From contig JAOSJT010000001.1 in the NCBI GenBank assembly GCA_027493955.1, positions 3,769,131 to 3,833,130 of the forward strand: a stretch of DNA of 64,000 nucleotides, written 5' to 3'. The position numbers and the translations under genes were made by a program. This DNA comes from Bacteroidia bacterium (GTDB lineage: Bacteria; Bacteroidota; Ignavibacteria; SZUA-365). Shown in pieces: positions 1 to 8,875 of the stretch. Every line of letters starts with the position of its first letter. The stretch's first letter is position 1. The notes under the pieces are model-generated. The model saw only the letters and a program-made list of their open reading frames with translations. It had not been told where the DNA came from and made no database searches.

Positions 1-1465
1 GCACCGCTCGACCTCCCACACCGAATATTCCGAAATCCTGCTGCAATCGGCTCCCGCTTCCCTGTACGCGCATGTCGCCCCATTGCAGAGACTGTACCAT
101 ATCGTCGCGAGCGCCGCGATACTCAGCGCCGTACACTACCGTTTCGAAATCCGCATCGTTGTACACGGCGCTGATACGCCTGCCCCCTCCGAGGTCGAGT
201 CGCGCTTTCAGATCATTGCGATAGAAAAACTTGCCGCTTTCGTAATCCCTCTGACCCAGGGGATCACGAGAGAGCCATGAACTGCGACTGCCGCTGAGAT
301 CCAGACGGACACCCTCTCCGAAGTCGATATAGCTACCCTTTCCGGGATCGAGTGAAAAAGCGGCCGTACCTCCTTCGTCGTCCCCATGCAGGGGAAGCTC
401 GTACCATCTGTCCTCATACTCCAGAAAATAGACCAGCGACGTTTCGGTAAATGTCGCGACACCGATGTCGAGAGGGAACAGAACACGGACATCGATATCC
501 GGCATGCCCCCTGCCGAGGTATAGTAGGTCCAAGTACCGCTGCCGCGATCAAAACGCGACAGACCGCTTGCGGTGCTGAACCAGAGTTTGCTCCCATCCG
601 CGGTGAGCGCCACGGCCTTGAGTTCCTTGTCGGGTAGTTGCGACAATTCTGGGAAGGCCCGCAATCCGTCCGTGGAGGGATCGTACAAGAAGAGATCTCC
701 GGAGGTCAGCAACCAGAAAGCGCTTCCCTGAATGATGATTTCTCTGACGTCTCCGCCTCCGAAGGTGTGGAGGGCATAGGGAGAAAACACCCGCGCGATC
801 ATGTCAAAACGCAGGAGATCCGTGTCGCGCAGCAACCACAACTGTCCTCCCGCAATAAAGGCATCGTGAATGCGACTCTCGCCCGGAGGTAGAAAGTGTC
901 GCCAACGTTCATAACGCGGATCGTACTCACTGATTCCCGTATCGGTGGCGAGGTACACACGGTCTTCATTCAGGGTGATGGCATGCACAATGCTGCCCGC
1001 AAGCGCTTTCTCCGCGCCTATCGTCTGCCATTCTTCGATCAGCCTGTCGTAGCGCGCTGCGCCATGTTGTCCTCCAGCCCAGACATAATCCGTCTCGAAG
1101 ACGACGGCTCTCGTCGCACCGATGTTCAGTCCACGACCGCTGTCGTAGTGCAGCATGGTGTTGCTCCGCTGATCAAAGGCGGTGAGTCCGGCGCTTTGAC
1201 CAACCCACAGCACGTCGCCGGAGAGATCGAGCGAAGTGATGCGTGAGGACAAGAGCCCGTTTTGTCTGCCGTATGCGGACCACACGTTATCTTCGCTACG
1301 ATAGCGATGTAATCCGTTGGGCGTTCCGATCCACACCGAACCGCTGGTTGAGAGCAGAGACCAGGAGCGGTCGGGATACTGCACCCTGACCTGTGCCGGC
1401 GCATCACATACGGCAAAGGACAGACAGATGAGGAACGCGGCAATACAGCTGCGCGGTATACTCAA
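1..1465 (-). CDS. Secreted beta-propeller protein, 3' end outside window
   Basis: An open frame runs from a TTG start at 1465 to the left edge without a stop, so the C-terminus is missing. Residues 1-28 form a signal peptide with hydrophobic core AAFLICLSFAV and a cut near DAPAQ. The next 300 or so residues repeat short propeller motifs such as VWIGTPNGLHRY, LWVGQSAGLTAFD and LWFSTASGLSRFD, the pattern of two-component-regulator (reg_prop) propellers. The last visible part (YNDADFETVVYGAEYRG, QSLQWGDMRVQ, FGIFGVGG) no longer looks like propeller and resembles the beginning of an outer-membrane barrel; that is inference. The start lies 5 nt after the stop of the DUF362 gene, so it is probably the last gene of that operon. 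The TTG start is chosen because no ATG precedes the signal peptide. No kinase domain is visible. Confidence 0.7.
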   Translation of the reverse strand, partial: MSIPRSCIAAFLICLSFAVCDAPAQVRVQYPDRSWSLLSTSGSVWIGTPNGLHRYRSEDNVWSAYGRQNGLLSSRITSLDLSGDVLWVGQSAGLTAFDQRSNTMLHYDSGRGLNIGATRAVVFETDYVWAGGQHGAARYDRLIEEWQTIGAEKALAGSIVHAITLNEDRVYLATDTGISEYDPRYERWRHFLPPGESRIHDAFIAGGQLWLLRDTDLLRFDMIARVFSPYALHTFGGGDVREIIIQGSAFWLLTSGDLFLYDPSTDGLRAFPELSQLPDKELKAVALTADGSKLWFSTASGLSRFDRGSGTWTYYTSAGGMPDIDVRVLFPLDIGVATFTETSLVYFLEYEDRWYELPLHGDDEGGTAAFSLDPGKGSYIDFGEGVRLDLSGSRSSWLSRDPLGQRDYESGKFFYRNDLKARLDLGGGRRISAVYNDADFETVVYGAEYRGARDDMVQSLQWGDMRVQGSGSRLQQDFGIFGVGGRAV

Positions 1466-1470
1466 ACGAT

Positions 1471-2412
1471 TTACCCAAGCGAGGTTCGTACGATTTGTTC
1501 CATCGGCACCTGCAGAGTGCCCACACCACGTTCGGCGGCGAGTGCGATATGCCGCACATCGGCCGGGGTTAGCGTGCGGCCATTCCATTGAGTCAGTCCA
1601 AGGGTTGCGGCATCAACAGCCACAGGGTCGCTGCCGGCGAGTATGGTATTGAGCGTTTTCACAGTTCCGGGGCCTTGCGGACCGTTATCCAGCATGCAGT
1701 GTACGGCATCCATAATGGTCAGCTGCGGTCGGATGACGCCGGCGAGGTCGGCGACGGCGCTGCTGAGATTGTAGTCGCCGTGAAATACGCGGCGGTCATG
1801 AATCAGGCCCATCAGATTCTTCATACCGAAACTCACCGTAGTACCACCGTGTGCTTTCGCTGTTGGCAAATTGATGAGCACGTCAGCCTTGCGCGCGAGC
1901 TTTGCGACGGCGACTTCCTTGAACTCGATGGCTTTCGGTGTCGGTACGGATTCGAATTGCTGTTCCTCGCCAAGTTCGACAAAGGTCAGCTCGGGCATGG
2001 AGGCTGCCAGCGCGGTCATACCGCTGCGCTCAAGGCAGGCGGCAGCGCGTCGCATGGGGAAATCGACGGCGACGACACGTTTCGCCCCGGCTTCTACACA
2101 CAGACGCACGACCTCTCGGATGACATCGGGGTGCGTTGTACTTCCCCACTCGGGAGGATTGGCAAAGGACATGTTGGGTTTGAGCAAGACCACATCACCG
2201 TGTTTGACGAAGTGCCCCATCCCTCCGAGCGCGTTCACCGCTGCTCGCACCGTCAACGCGATATCCGGGCCGTCTACGATCGAGAGTGTTGCCGTTCCTT
2301 CTGCCTCGCTTCCTCCCCGCGCGATAAGTGCCGGCACACGATGCAGCGGGAGCAGGCCCAACGCAGCTGCGCCGAGCATGCCCGAACGAAGAAAACTTCT
2401 GCGCTTCATCAT
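1471..2412 (-). CDS. DUF362 family protein with Tat signal peptide
   Basis: The protein has 313 aa. It opens with a twin-arginine signal (KRRSFLRS followed by GMLGAAALGLLPL), so it should be exported folded by the Tat pathway. The rest is a DUF362 domain: LLKPNMSFANPP, a THPDVIREVV segment, INLPTAKAHG and a C-terminal DPVAVDAATLGL. DUF362 proteins have no settled biochemical function; Tat export suggests cofactor binding before export, although no ferredoxin cysteines are present. The start ATG overlaps the TGA of the upstream lipoprotein gene as ATGA, which suggests translational coupling. A second DUF362 protein lies two genes upstream, so two paralogues share one operon. The family assignment is firm and the role is unknown. 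Confidence 0.85.
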   Translation of the reverse strand: MMKRRSFLRSGMLGAAALGLLPLHRVPALIARGGSEAEGTATLSIVDGPDIALTVRAAVNALGGMGHFVKHGDVVLLKPNMSFANPPEWGSTTHPDVIREVVRLCVEAGAKRVVAVDFPMRRAAACLERSGMTALAASMPELTFVELGEEQQFESVPTPKAIEFKEVAVAKLARKADVLINLPTAKAHGGTTVSFGMKNLMGLIHDRRVFHGDYNLSSAVADLAGVIRPQLTIMDAVHCMLDNGPQGPGTVKTLNTILAGSDPVAVDAATLGLTQWNGRTLTPADVRHIALAAERGVGTLQVPMEQIVRTSLG

Positions 2413-2978
2413 CGGATTTTTCCCGCGACGTTGTTGGCGAACACCTCCAGCACATCCTGCCCTTTGTCCTCGCTACTCATGATGCTGATCAGGATATAAT
2501 AGCGGGCCTTCGTGAATTTCATCGTCCAGGAAAACACGTCCTTGCGTATCTGTGCCTTCGCGGATGGCGGATTGGCGGGGGCGAGCGCATTCGCGAACAC
2601 GTTGTTCGGATCGTCGAACACATGTGCCGCGTTCTCCTCGCTGCCCTGATCGTAGATCTGAATTTCGCAGGTCACACCGGATTGCGTGTTTACCGTACCG
2701 GAATACGCCTGCATTCCTGCTTCCACGAAGCCTTGGTTCGTGTAGATTTCCGAACCGCCGTTGATCTGATCCTGCAATTCGGAGGCACTGGTCGCTTTCC
2801 ACTGGCCATCGCCGCCGCCGATTTTCGTCCAACCGCTGATTTCGTTTTCCCGCGGCATCATGTCGGCAAGAGTGATGACGGTGTTGTTTGTGCCCGAATC
2901 ACTCTTATCACAGGCGGAAAGCTGAAACAGCAGCGCCAGGGCCAAAAGCGCCATTACTGGAGCAAGTTTTTTTGCCAT
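2409..2978 (-). CDS. DUF6599-like lipoprotein
   Basis: The protein has 189 aa from the ATG at 2978; an ATG at 2999 is also in frame, but AGGAA sits at the right distance from 2978. A type II signal peptide ends in the lipobox LSAC, so it should be a lipoprotein. The mature part has the features I associate with DUF6599: MPRENEISGW, an INGGSEIYTNQGF segment, and a region where a charged YDQGSEENAAHVF motif follows a beta strand. These proteins are thought to sit at the cell surface or periplasm; no enzymatic role is known. It lies between two DUF362 genes, so the three may work together. The 3' end overlaps the next gene by ATGA. The family assignment is from motif memory only. Confidence 0.7.
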   Translation of the reverse strand: MAKKLAPVMALLALALLFQLSACDKSDSGTNNTVITLADMMPRENEISGWTKIGGGDGQWKATSASELQDQINGGSEIYTNQGFVEAGMQAYSGTVNTQSGVTCEIQIYDQGSEENAAHVFDDPNNVFANALAPANPPSAKAQIRKDVFSWTMKFTKARYYILISIMSSEDKGQDVLEVFANNVAGKIR

Positions 2979-3031
2979 AAGAACAGTTCCTATTTCCAAT
3001 GGTACGATGCGAAAAATACTGGTGTCTGACG

Positions 3032-4630
3032 CTACTTTACACGAAGCAGTTGAATTTCCCTGCTCGATCCTTCGGCCATTGCGCGCGCGACATAGGTGCC
3101 GGCGGGGAGATCAGCCGCGTGAAAGGTCAGATAATGCATACCAGCGGGCATGGTTTCGCAGACCAGAGTTGCGACACGCTCGCCAGTGATACCGAAAACA
3201 TCCAATTGCACATGCGCCTCGCGTGGGAGAAAAAGCGGAAGATCCGTGTCGTGGACGAAGGGATTCGGGTAGTTCTGCTCCAGATTCCACGAGGCCTCGT
3301 TGAGTTGCAGTGCGACCTCTACAGTCGGAGAATATTCCATCGCTCCGTCAGTATCAACCTGACGCAAGCGGTAAAACAACGTGCGATGGTCGCGCAAGAG
3401 CTGGGAATTCTCGTCGGCAAAGCGATAATCGCGGCGCTGTGTTGTCGTCCCCGCGCCGCGGACATACCCGATTTCTGTCCAACCAGACAGTCCGTTCGCG
3501 CTTCGCTCGATCCCGAAGCCGGCGTTGTTCGTCTCGCTTTCCGTGGTCCAGCGCAGTTCGACCACGCCGCCGCGGAGATCCGCGGTAAACGCGGCGAGGC
3601 GCACGGGCAGTGCAATATTGATTACCGTCATCTGAGCCGGGTCCGCCACACCCAGACTGTATGGCGAAGCGGCCGCCTGATCGATGTATGTAGCGTTCTT
3701 GGCCCCGAGGCCGTTGGTGGTACGGAGGTTGTTGATCATGATGCGGCCCTGCGCATCGATGGCCACGGGATCCTGCGACAGCAGAATTTTATTCGGTGTG
3801 GCTTGCGGATTACCGCCTGGTCCGCCATTGTACACCGCATACAACGCATCGAGGATAACCAGTTTTTGCTTCGCGCGCATCACGCTGCTGGCCATGATAT
3901 CAAGCACCGCATTCTTGTTGCAATGGATACCCAGGGATCCGCCGGGATTGACGGTTCCCATGTGGTTCTTGAAGGCGAGTGTGAGATTGAGCGATGAGCT
4001 GCAACTGTGGTCCTTGAGCACCGGCATGTTGATGAGATAATCCGCGTTGTGCAGACTGGCGCTGTACGGACGGTCCTTGCCGTCACAATGAATGGTATAG
4101 CCGAGGTTCGGAAAACTGGCATCGTACACGAGGTTGACATTGTGTCCGAAGTACCCCGTCGTGTAGCCGACACTGGAGAAACTATGTCGTTCATACACGG
4201 TGATATTTGCCGCGGGGAAGCCACCGAGCATTTGGCGCAGACGGTTGATGACGGCCTTTGTAAGCTCCTTGCGTGTGGGGACAACGCTGTTCAGAAAGTT
4301 CGGCTTGAGCGCAACGCGCGAATTCACCGTGAGACCCGGAAAAAACGACGCCAGTGCTGCCGCAGGCGAGGTATAGATGCCCGCGAGTTGCATGATGCCC
4401 TGATCGAACATGCCCTGCACGACCTGCTCGTCGACGCTGTTGAAACCCAGAACCGCCCCCGGATGATGGACGATGGCGATGCGTCCGGGGTTGGGATAGG
4501 CATAGGTTTGAGGGAGACCGCCGGCCGGCTCGCCGGTGTTTCCGTGAAGCGATCCCGGTAGCAGAGAGGCCCCTGCCAGAAGAGAGCCGGCCTTCAGAAA
4601 GTCTCGACGGGAGCGATGGTCTTGGGGCAT
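3032..4630 (-). CDS. DUF362 protein with Tat signal and T9SS sorting domain
   Basis: The protein has 532 aa. Residues 1-35 hold a perfect Tat motif (SRRDFLK, then AGSLLAGASLLPG). Residues 50-335 are a DUF362 domain (VALKPNFLNSVVPTRKEL, LINMPVLKDHS, FKNHMGTVNPGG, DPVAIDAQGRI). Residues 345-445 form a fibronectin-like strand region (DLRGGVVELRWTTESETNNAGFGIERS), common before T9SS tails. The end is a type A sorting domain with NYPNPF and LPAGTYVARA. A Tat leader together with a T9SS tail implies folding and cofactor loading in the cytoplasm, Tat export, then passage across the outer membrane. It is the first gene of the operon that continues to the left edge. A CGGAG ribosome site precedes the ATG. 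Confidence 0.85.
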   Translation of the reverse strand: MPQDHRSRRDFLKAGSLLAGASLLPGSLHGNTGEPAGGLPQTYAYPNPGRIAIVHHPGAVLGFNSVDEQVVQGMFDQGIMQLAGIYTSPAAALASFFPGLTVNSRVALKPNFLNSVVPTRKELTKAVINRLRQMLGGFPAANITVYERHSFSSVGYTTGYFGHNVNLVYDASFPNLGYTIHCDGKDRPYSASLHNADYLINMPVLKDHSCSSSLNLTLAFKNHMGTVNPGGSLGIHCNKNAVLDIMASSVMRAKQKLVILDALYAVYNGGPGGNPQATPNKILLSQDPVAIDAQGRIMINNLRTTNGLGAKNATYIDQAAASPYSLGVADPAQMTVINIALPVRLAAFTADLRGGVVELRWTTESETNNAGFGIERSANGLSGWTEIGYVRGAGTTTQRRDYRFADENSQLLRDHRTLFYRLRQVDTDGAMEYSPTVEVALQLNEASWNLEQNYPNPFVHDTDLPLFLPREAHVQLDVFGITGERVATLVCETMPAGMHYLTFHAADLPAGTYVARAMAEGSSREIQLLRVK

Positions 4631-5450
4631 TCGAACTCCGGAGCGAAGTGGAGAAATCGGATAAACGGAATCTAATATTCGGGAGTTTCAGATACAAACA
4701 CATACAGAATGGAGCAAGCGGATTCAGTATGAAGCGGGTTCGCATATCAAAGGATCTGTTCTCCCACAGACGTGTCCAGTGTCCTGTCGATAGCTACCAC
4801 GGGAGCATGCGCCGATCAACAGCCGGGTATTGTCACTGAAAATCCAGGGCACACATGGAATCCCACAGTCTTGACAACCGGAGTGTGCGTCTTAGAGTAT
4901 GTTTACCCGGTTTCGGCGGTCATGGCTCATCGTGCGAAACAGCGCTCGGTACTATCGGCCCTTGGAATTCGTCCGGCGGAGAGGATGACCGCTTTCAGGG
5001 ACCGAAGTCTCCCAACACGGGATGTGTACTCGGATGGATAAGCGGGAATTACGGCGACTCACCCTGTTGAGTCTCGAGGATATACGAGGGAATCGCAACG
5101 AATGTAGTTTGGTACATGACTGCGGAATTGCACGTAGTGCTACCACTTCGATAGTTTATTGAGAAATTCGTTGCGATGCTTCCTCGTCCGATTGCAGAAA
5201 ACATCTTCCTGTCCTCAATATCTCCCGGCAAGAGAGTTTGGTCTGCCCCGTCCTTTTACCGTCTCTCTTCAACGCAGCGCTGAGTGACTTCGAGTGCGGG
5301 CTCCGAATCGCATTGCGTATCACATTTGATGGGACTCAGGTCGGCAGCGAGAGAGAAGTGGATTTCACTCCGCTCGTCCCGTGGGTGCGCACGGGTAGTC
5401 TGGAAAGAATCACCATCACGTTCGAATCAATGATACCTGGACCGATTCTG
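4631..5450. other. 820-bp intergenic region without a supported gene
   Basis: This stretch lies upstream of the DUF362 operon and downstream of the gene at 5451-6983. Only short frames with weak coding character are present. It must hold the promoter of the DUF362 operon, but I cannot place it with confidence. No strong hairpin, repeat or RNA gene was seen. Confidence 0.4.
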
Positions 5451-6983
5451 CTATCGGCTCAGTATTTCGTAACGCTCCAGTTTATACACATCCCGATCTC
5501 GATACACGTGGTAAAAGGAACTGTCGTCATGCTCCACAAAATAGCCGGCTTCACACGAGATTTTGTTCAGGTAGCGCATGTCTTCCGCTGCATAGAGTTC
5601 AAGAAAATAGTTGTCATGCAGATGATCGGCGGTAGCGCTCAGCAGATAGTTATCGCCAACGGTAAACAGCGCTCGGGTCGTCACAAGAGGCGCATAATTC
5701 TTTGCGCGAACATACGGTTTCGTGTAAGCGCTACGCAATTCAAGCCCGAAGCGGAACGATTCATCATGCTGGCGCCGGAATAGCGTGTCATGCTTGGCGA
5801 ATCGATCACCGGATCGCTCATCAATCAGCCACATCGACAAGGATTGCGTGGATATCGATCTGGCAGGTGTTTCGGCGGTGTAGCCGCGAAGGAGGTTCAC
5901 ACCGAGACCCAGACGCTCGTACACACTATCTATTCTTGCGCTGCTCCGCTCCACCCCGGTTCCCAGATCATATGTTGTAGCCGTGCAGATTCTGTCGTAC
6001 GCTGTATCTGGAATCGTCCAGTTATGATACACGATGGTCAGAACAGAATCCCGCACGTACGATTCCCGGGCACTGTAGTTGTGCAGGAGTTGCTCGAGGG
6101 ATGAGTCTTTTATCATGCGAATCCTGTTATCTTGCCGGGGTTGCCACAGCAGTGCAATTTCTCGAGTTGATTTGCGGAGTCGATTTTCCTGCTTGTTTAA
6201 TTTCGAGAAGACCATGGCTGCGAGCACAAAAATATTCTCCTCGTCAAGAAATTCGACTGTCCGAATGCAGGGCAACTCGTTTTCCTCCAGATACAGTGTT
6301 TCATGTTCCCTGAGCTGTGTCTCGAACACACTGTCGGCGATGGTCAGGCTGTGGACCACTCTTCCATTCTGAATATCATACAGACAGAGGTAGGGTTGGT
6401 TCTGGTCACCTATCGCAATCATGCCCCTCGTGGTGCTGCTGCTCACGGTCGGGGTATATATCTTCTTCGCTGATTCATCGAGCAGCACCGGCGTGGTTAT
6501 GGATGATCGTGCAATCCTTGGGCCACCCGCCAAACGGTCCATTGCCGGCAAGGCCAGCTCAAGCTCTTCCTCAACAATCAGAGAGCCTGTTTCGATGATA
6601 CCTTTATTTGCGATGATCCAGGTATTTGTCACCTCCCGCAATGTTTTGCTGTCCACGCGATATTTTTCCACATAGACCTGCTCTTCGAGATACGCCTGAC
6701 ATGCTTTCGCGATCGTTGTATCCGCAAGTCGGTTGACCAGGAACACGGAGAAGATTCTCGTGCTCCCGTAACCTTCCGCAATTCTGCTCATGAGCTCTGA
6801 GGCGCGATATTCGCATTTCTTGCACGAGGCCTTGTCCACAATGAAATACACACAGACCTCATCCGTGCATAATCCGTCATATCCCAATGTTTTTGTCAGG
6901 AAAATCTCCGCCGCTCTTTCCTGCGAATGTGCCGCGGTGAACAACTGAATTAGCATGAATACTGTCGTGAGAGAAAGTCGCAT
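5451..6983 (-). CDS. Secreted protein with thioredoxin-like N-terminus and propeller-like body
   Basis: The protein has 510 aa and starts at the ATG at 6983 (the codon before it is TTG), with AGGTG upstream. Residues 1-21 are a signal peptide ending HSQ. Residues 30-130 contain CVYFIVDKASCKKCEYRASE, a CxxC in a thioredoxin-like setting, followed by VEKYRVDSKTLREVTNTWII, which resembles the strand before the cis-Pro loop. The remainder alternates short strands (MIAIGDQNQPYLCLYDIQNG, YLLSATADHLHDNYFLELY) in the manner of the 6-bladed propeller proteins of Bacteroidota. I infer a periplasmic or surface protein and cannot name a substrate. The broken small gene upstream fits the pairing of such propeller proteins with small NVEALA-type secreted peptides, but only loosely. 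Confidence 0.7.
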   Translation of the reverse strand: MRLSLTTVFMLIQLFTAAHSQERAAEIFLTKTLGYDGLCTDEVCVYFIVDKASCKKCEYRASELMSRIAEGYGSTRIFSVFLVNRLADTTIAKACQAYLEEQVYVEKYRVDSKTLREVTNTWIIANKGIIETGSLIVEEELELALPAMDRLAGGPRIARSSITTPVLLDESAKKIYTPTVSSSTTRGMIAIGDQNQPYLCLYDIQNGRVVHSLTIADSVFETQLREHETLYLEENELPCIRTVEFLDEENIFVLAAMVFSKLNKQENRLRKSTREIALLWQPRQDNRIRMIKDSSLEQLLHNYSARESYVRDSVLTIVYHNWTIPDTAYDRICTATTYDLGTGVERSSARIDSVYERLGLGVNLLRGYTAETPARSISTQSLSMWLIDERSGDRFAKHDTLFRRQHDESFRFGLELRSAYTKPYVRAKNYAPLVTTRALFTVGDNYLLSATADHLHDNYFLELYAAEDMRYLNKISCEAGYFVEHDDSSFYHVYRDRDVYKLERYEILSR

Positions 6984-7298
6984 CAAAGCACCTGAGGGGA
7001 GGTGATACTAATATACTGTCAGGGACCTGGAAGGAATCCCGCCGAAATCTCGGGAGGTTTTTCATTTTTCCGAGAATGCTCGCTCTGACAGGCAGCCACA
7101 TGATACGATGCGGGGCATAAAAAAAACTGAAGGATGCACCCCTCTTTTTCATTGTCCGCGCAATCGTATCATACACCGTATCCCGTCTCAATGTGTCAAT
7201 CCTACGGCTCACTTCAAAGGGAATCGATCACCCCATTCAGATTATTTCCATACCCGGAATGATACATACACGGGAACGAATAGGAGACGAATTCCTGT

Positions 7299-7718
7299 TT
7301 AATTTCCGCCTGAAGGATATTCGAACGTATGAAGTTCAAATCCCGTGCCCGTGACGGGGTCTATTCCTTGTTCGTCCAATGTCGTACCCTGCGGAATGAT
7401 GATGGGAATAGCCTCACCGCAAGGATCCAGCACCATGTTTACGCTTCCGTCCGGATTCGGCACTGCTTCGTAGCAAATGCTGTTAGGATTTTCGTCGCAG
7501 CGAACGGAAAAACCCTTTGATCCATTATCGATCAAGAACCTATAGACACCATCCCGGGTCTGTATCGGTGCACCCATTTCCAATGAGGTGCCGAATTACT
7601 GGGTTCCTGTGTGCGTGTACGACGCCAGAGTCTCACTCGTACAGAGGCAAACGATATCCATGACAGCGATCAGGAAGAATCCTGGAGTTTTCATCTCGCT
7701 TAATCGGTTGCTGGACAT
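7299..7718 (-). pseudogene. Small secreted protein gene interrupted by one in-frame TAA
   Basis: Two short frames on the minus strand lie in the same reading frame, separated only by a TAA at 7598-7596. The upstream part (start ATG 7718 or 7694) encodes a signal-peptide-like MKTPGFFLIAVMDIVCLC followed by SETLASYTHTGTQ. The downstream part, 94 codons from 7583, is protein-like, with two possible disulfide cysteines (FSVRCDENPNSICYE) and Pro/Gly-rich strands, and lacks its own signal peptide. The simplest reading is one secreted protein of about 135-140 aa carrying a nonsense mutation or a sequencing error. The segment before the cut loosely resembles the NVEALA signature of small Bacteroidota peptides found beside propeller proteins. 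The downstream half could instead be translated alone from the TTG at 7583 or the ATG at 7577. Confidence 0.4.
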
Positions 7719-8244
7719 GTTGTTTTGATGAGATCCGCAGGCCTGCGAGAATCTAACATCAATATTTGTACCAGAAATTTCTGCTGAGGACTCATGCATT
7801 CAACAGGGGGGGGTAACTCATTATTTATCAATCAGTTACGGTGATTTACAGAGGCAGCACTCAATTGCGAACTGCTGGTGTCGAACGTGAATGATCAGCA
7901 TGGGCCGTGTCAAATAATCACCACATCGCCAAGAAAGTGATTAAAGGACACGCCGTGCACAGCAATATTTCCAACAAATACCCTGGCTTTGTGCTTCATT
8001 ACATATTGCATGCAGGTACCATCATCGAACCTGTATTTGGAGGAATCTTTGATTTTGTACCTGCACAGCGGTTGCCGTGATGACGATCATTGAGTGCCTC
8101 GTGTTTGAAGAATCCCTGCCGATCAGCAACAGGCGTGATGGATCATTGGGCAACCCTGAAGGTTTTCGGCATCGCCGATAAAACTGGGAATACCGGTGTG
8201 CATTTGCTATACTTCGTCCGATGCTTCATCGAGACGGATTTTCC
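7719..8244. other. Intergenic region between divergent genes
   Basis: About 525 bp lie between the small minus-strand gene and the plus-strand yjbQ-like gene. The region is more AT-rich than its flanks and has an eight-G run near 7806. No convincing gene, RNA or repeat was seen. Promoters for both sides are expected here. Confidence 0.35.
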
Positions 8245-8667
8245 ATGGATCAGTATATCATCACGCTCGCTGCCCGAAACAGGGGTTTTCACCTCGTGAC
8301 CGAGGAATTACTTTCTCAACTTCCCGTGTTGAGCGAGTATACCGTGGGACTGGCCCATTTTCATATCCTTCACACCTCCGCGTCATTGTCGGTAAATGAA
8401 AATGCAGACCCCACGGTCCGTTCTGATATGGAGCGCTGGTATAGCACCGCCGTGCCGGACGGAGCGACAGATTTCAGACACAGGCTGGAAGGTGATGACG
8501 ACATGCCCGCGCATATCAAGGCATCGCTCATCGGCAGTAGCCTTCTGCTGCCAGTACGTGCGGGCCGCCTGTTGCTGGGTACCTGGCAGGGCATCTATCT
8601 TGGTGAGCACAGGAATGCCGGTGGTCCCCGCCGCGTTGCGGTGACGCTCACGGGCGACAAGAGGTGA
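8245..8667 (+). CDS. YjbQ/UPF0047 family protein
   Basis: The protein has 140 aa from the ATG at 8245 (an upstream ATG at 8221 would add eight residues outside the family). It is a complete UPF0047/YjbQ domain with the signature HTSASLSVNENADPTVRSDM, a central GDDDMPAHIKASLIGSS and the closing GTWQGIYLGEHR. Members have been reported to have weak thiamine-phosphate-synthase-like activity, and the histidines of HTSAS and DMPAHIK line the conserved site; the physiological role is unclear. It is a cytoplasmic single-domain protein of normal length and is followed by a separate nitrilase gene 208 bp downstream. Confidence 0.9.
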   Translation: MDQYIITLAARNRGFHLVTEELLSQLPVLSEYTVGLAHFHILHTSASLSVNENADPTVRSDMERWYSTAVPDGATDFRHRLEGDDDMPAHIKASLIGSSLLLPVRAGRLLLGTWQGIYLGEHRNAGGPRRVAVTLTGDKR

Positions 8668-8875
8668 CGCGTCTCAGTTAGCGGAATACGCACCGACGAG
8701 TGCCTTTTCCTACATTTCATGCGGTGCTGTCAGCCGCGCGCGCAATGCGGACACCGCACGATTTTCTGATATCGCACCGCCGCCGCAATTCCATTCCGCA
8801 GTGCTCGATGATGACAGAGCGCCGCCGGGAGCGGCAACTACCCACCACAGCAGCATTCAGCACCGGAGAACCCGT

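Noticed and set aside
5418-5435. tRNA-like GTTCGAATC sequence
   Set aside because: It resembles a T-loop, but no acceptor or anticodon stem surrounds it.
5238-5783. Plus-strand 181-aa ORF near the start of the intergenic region
   Set aside because: Most of it overlaps the 510-aa gene on the other strand, and the remaining 70 residues match no family; too weak to call.
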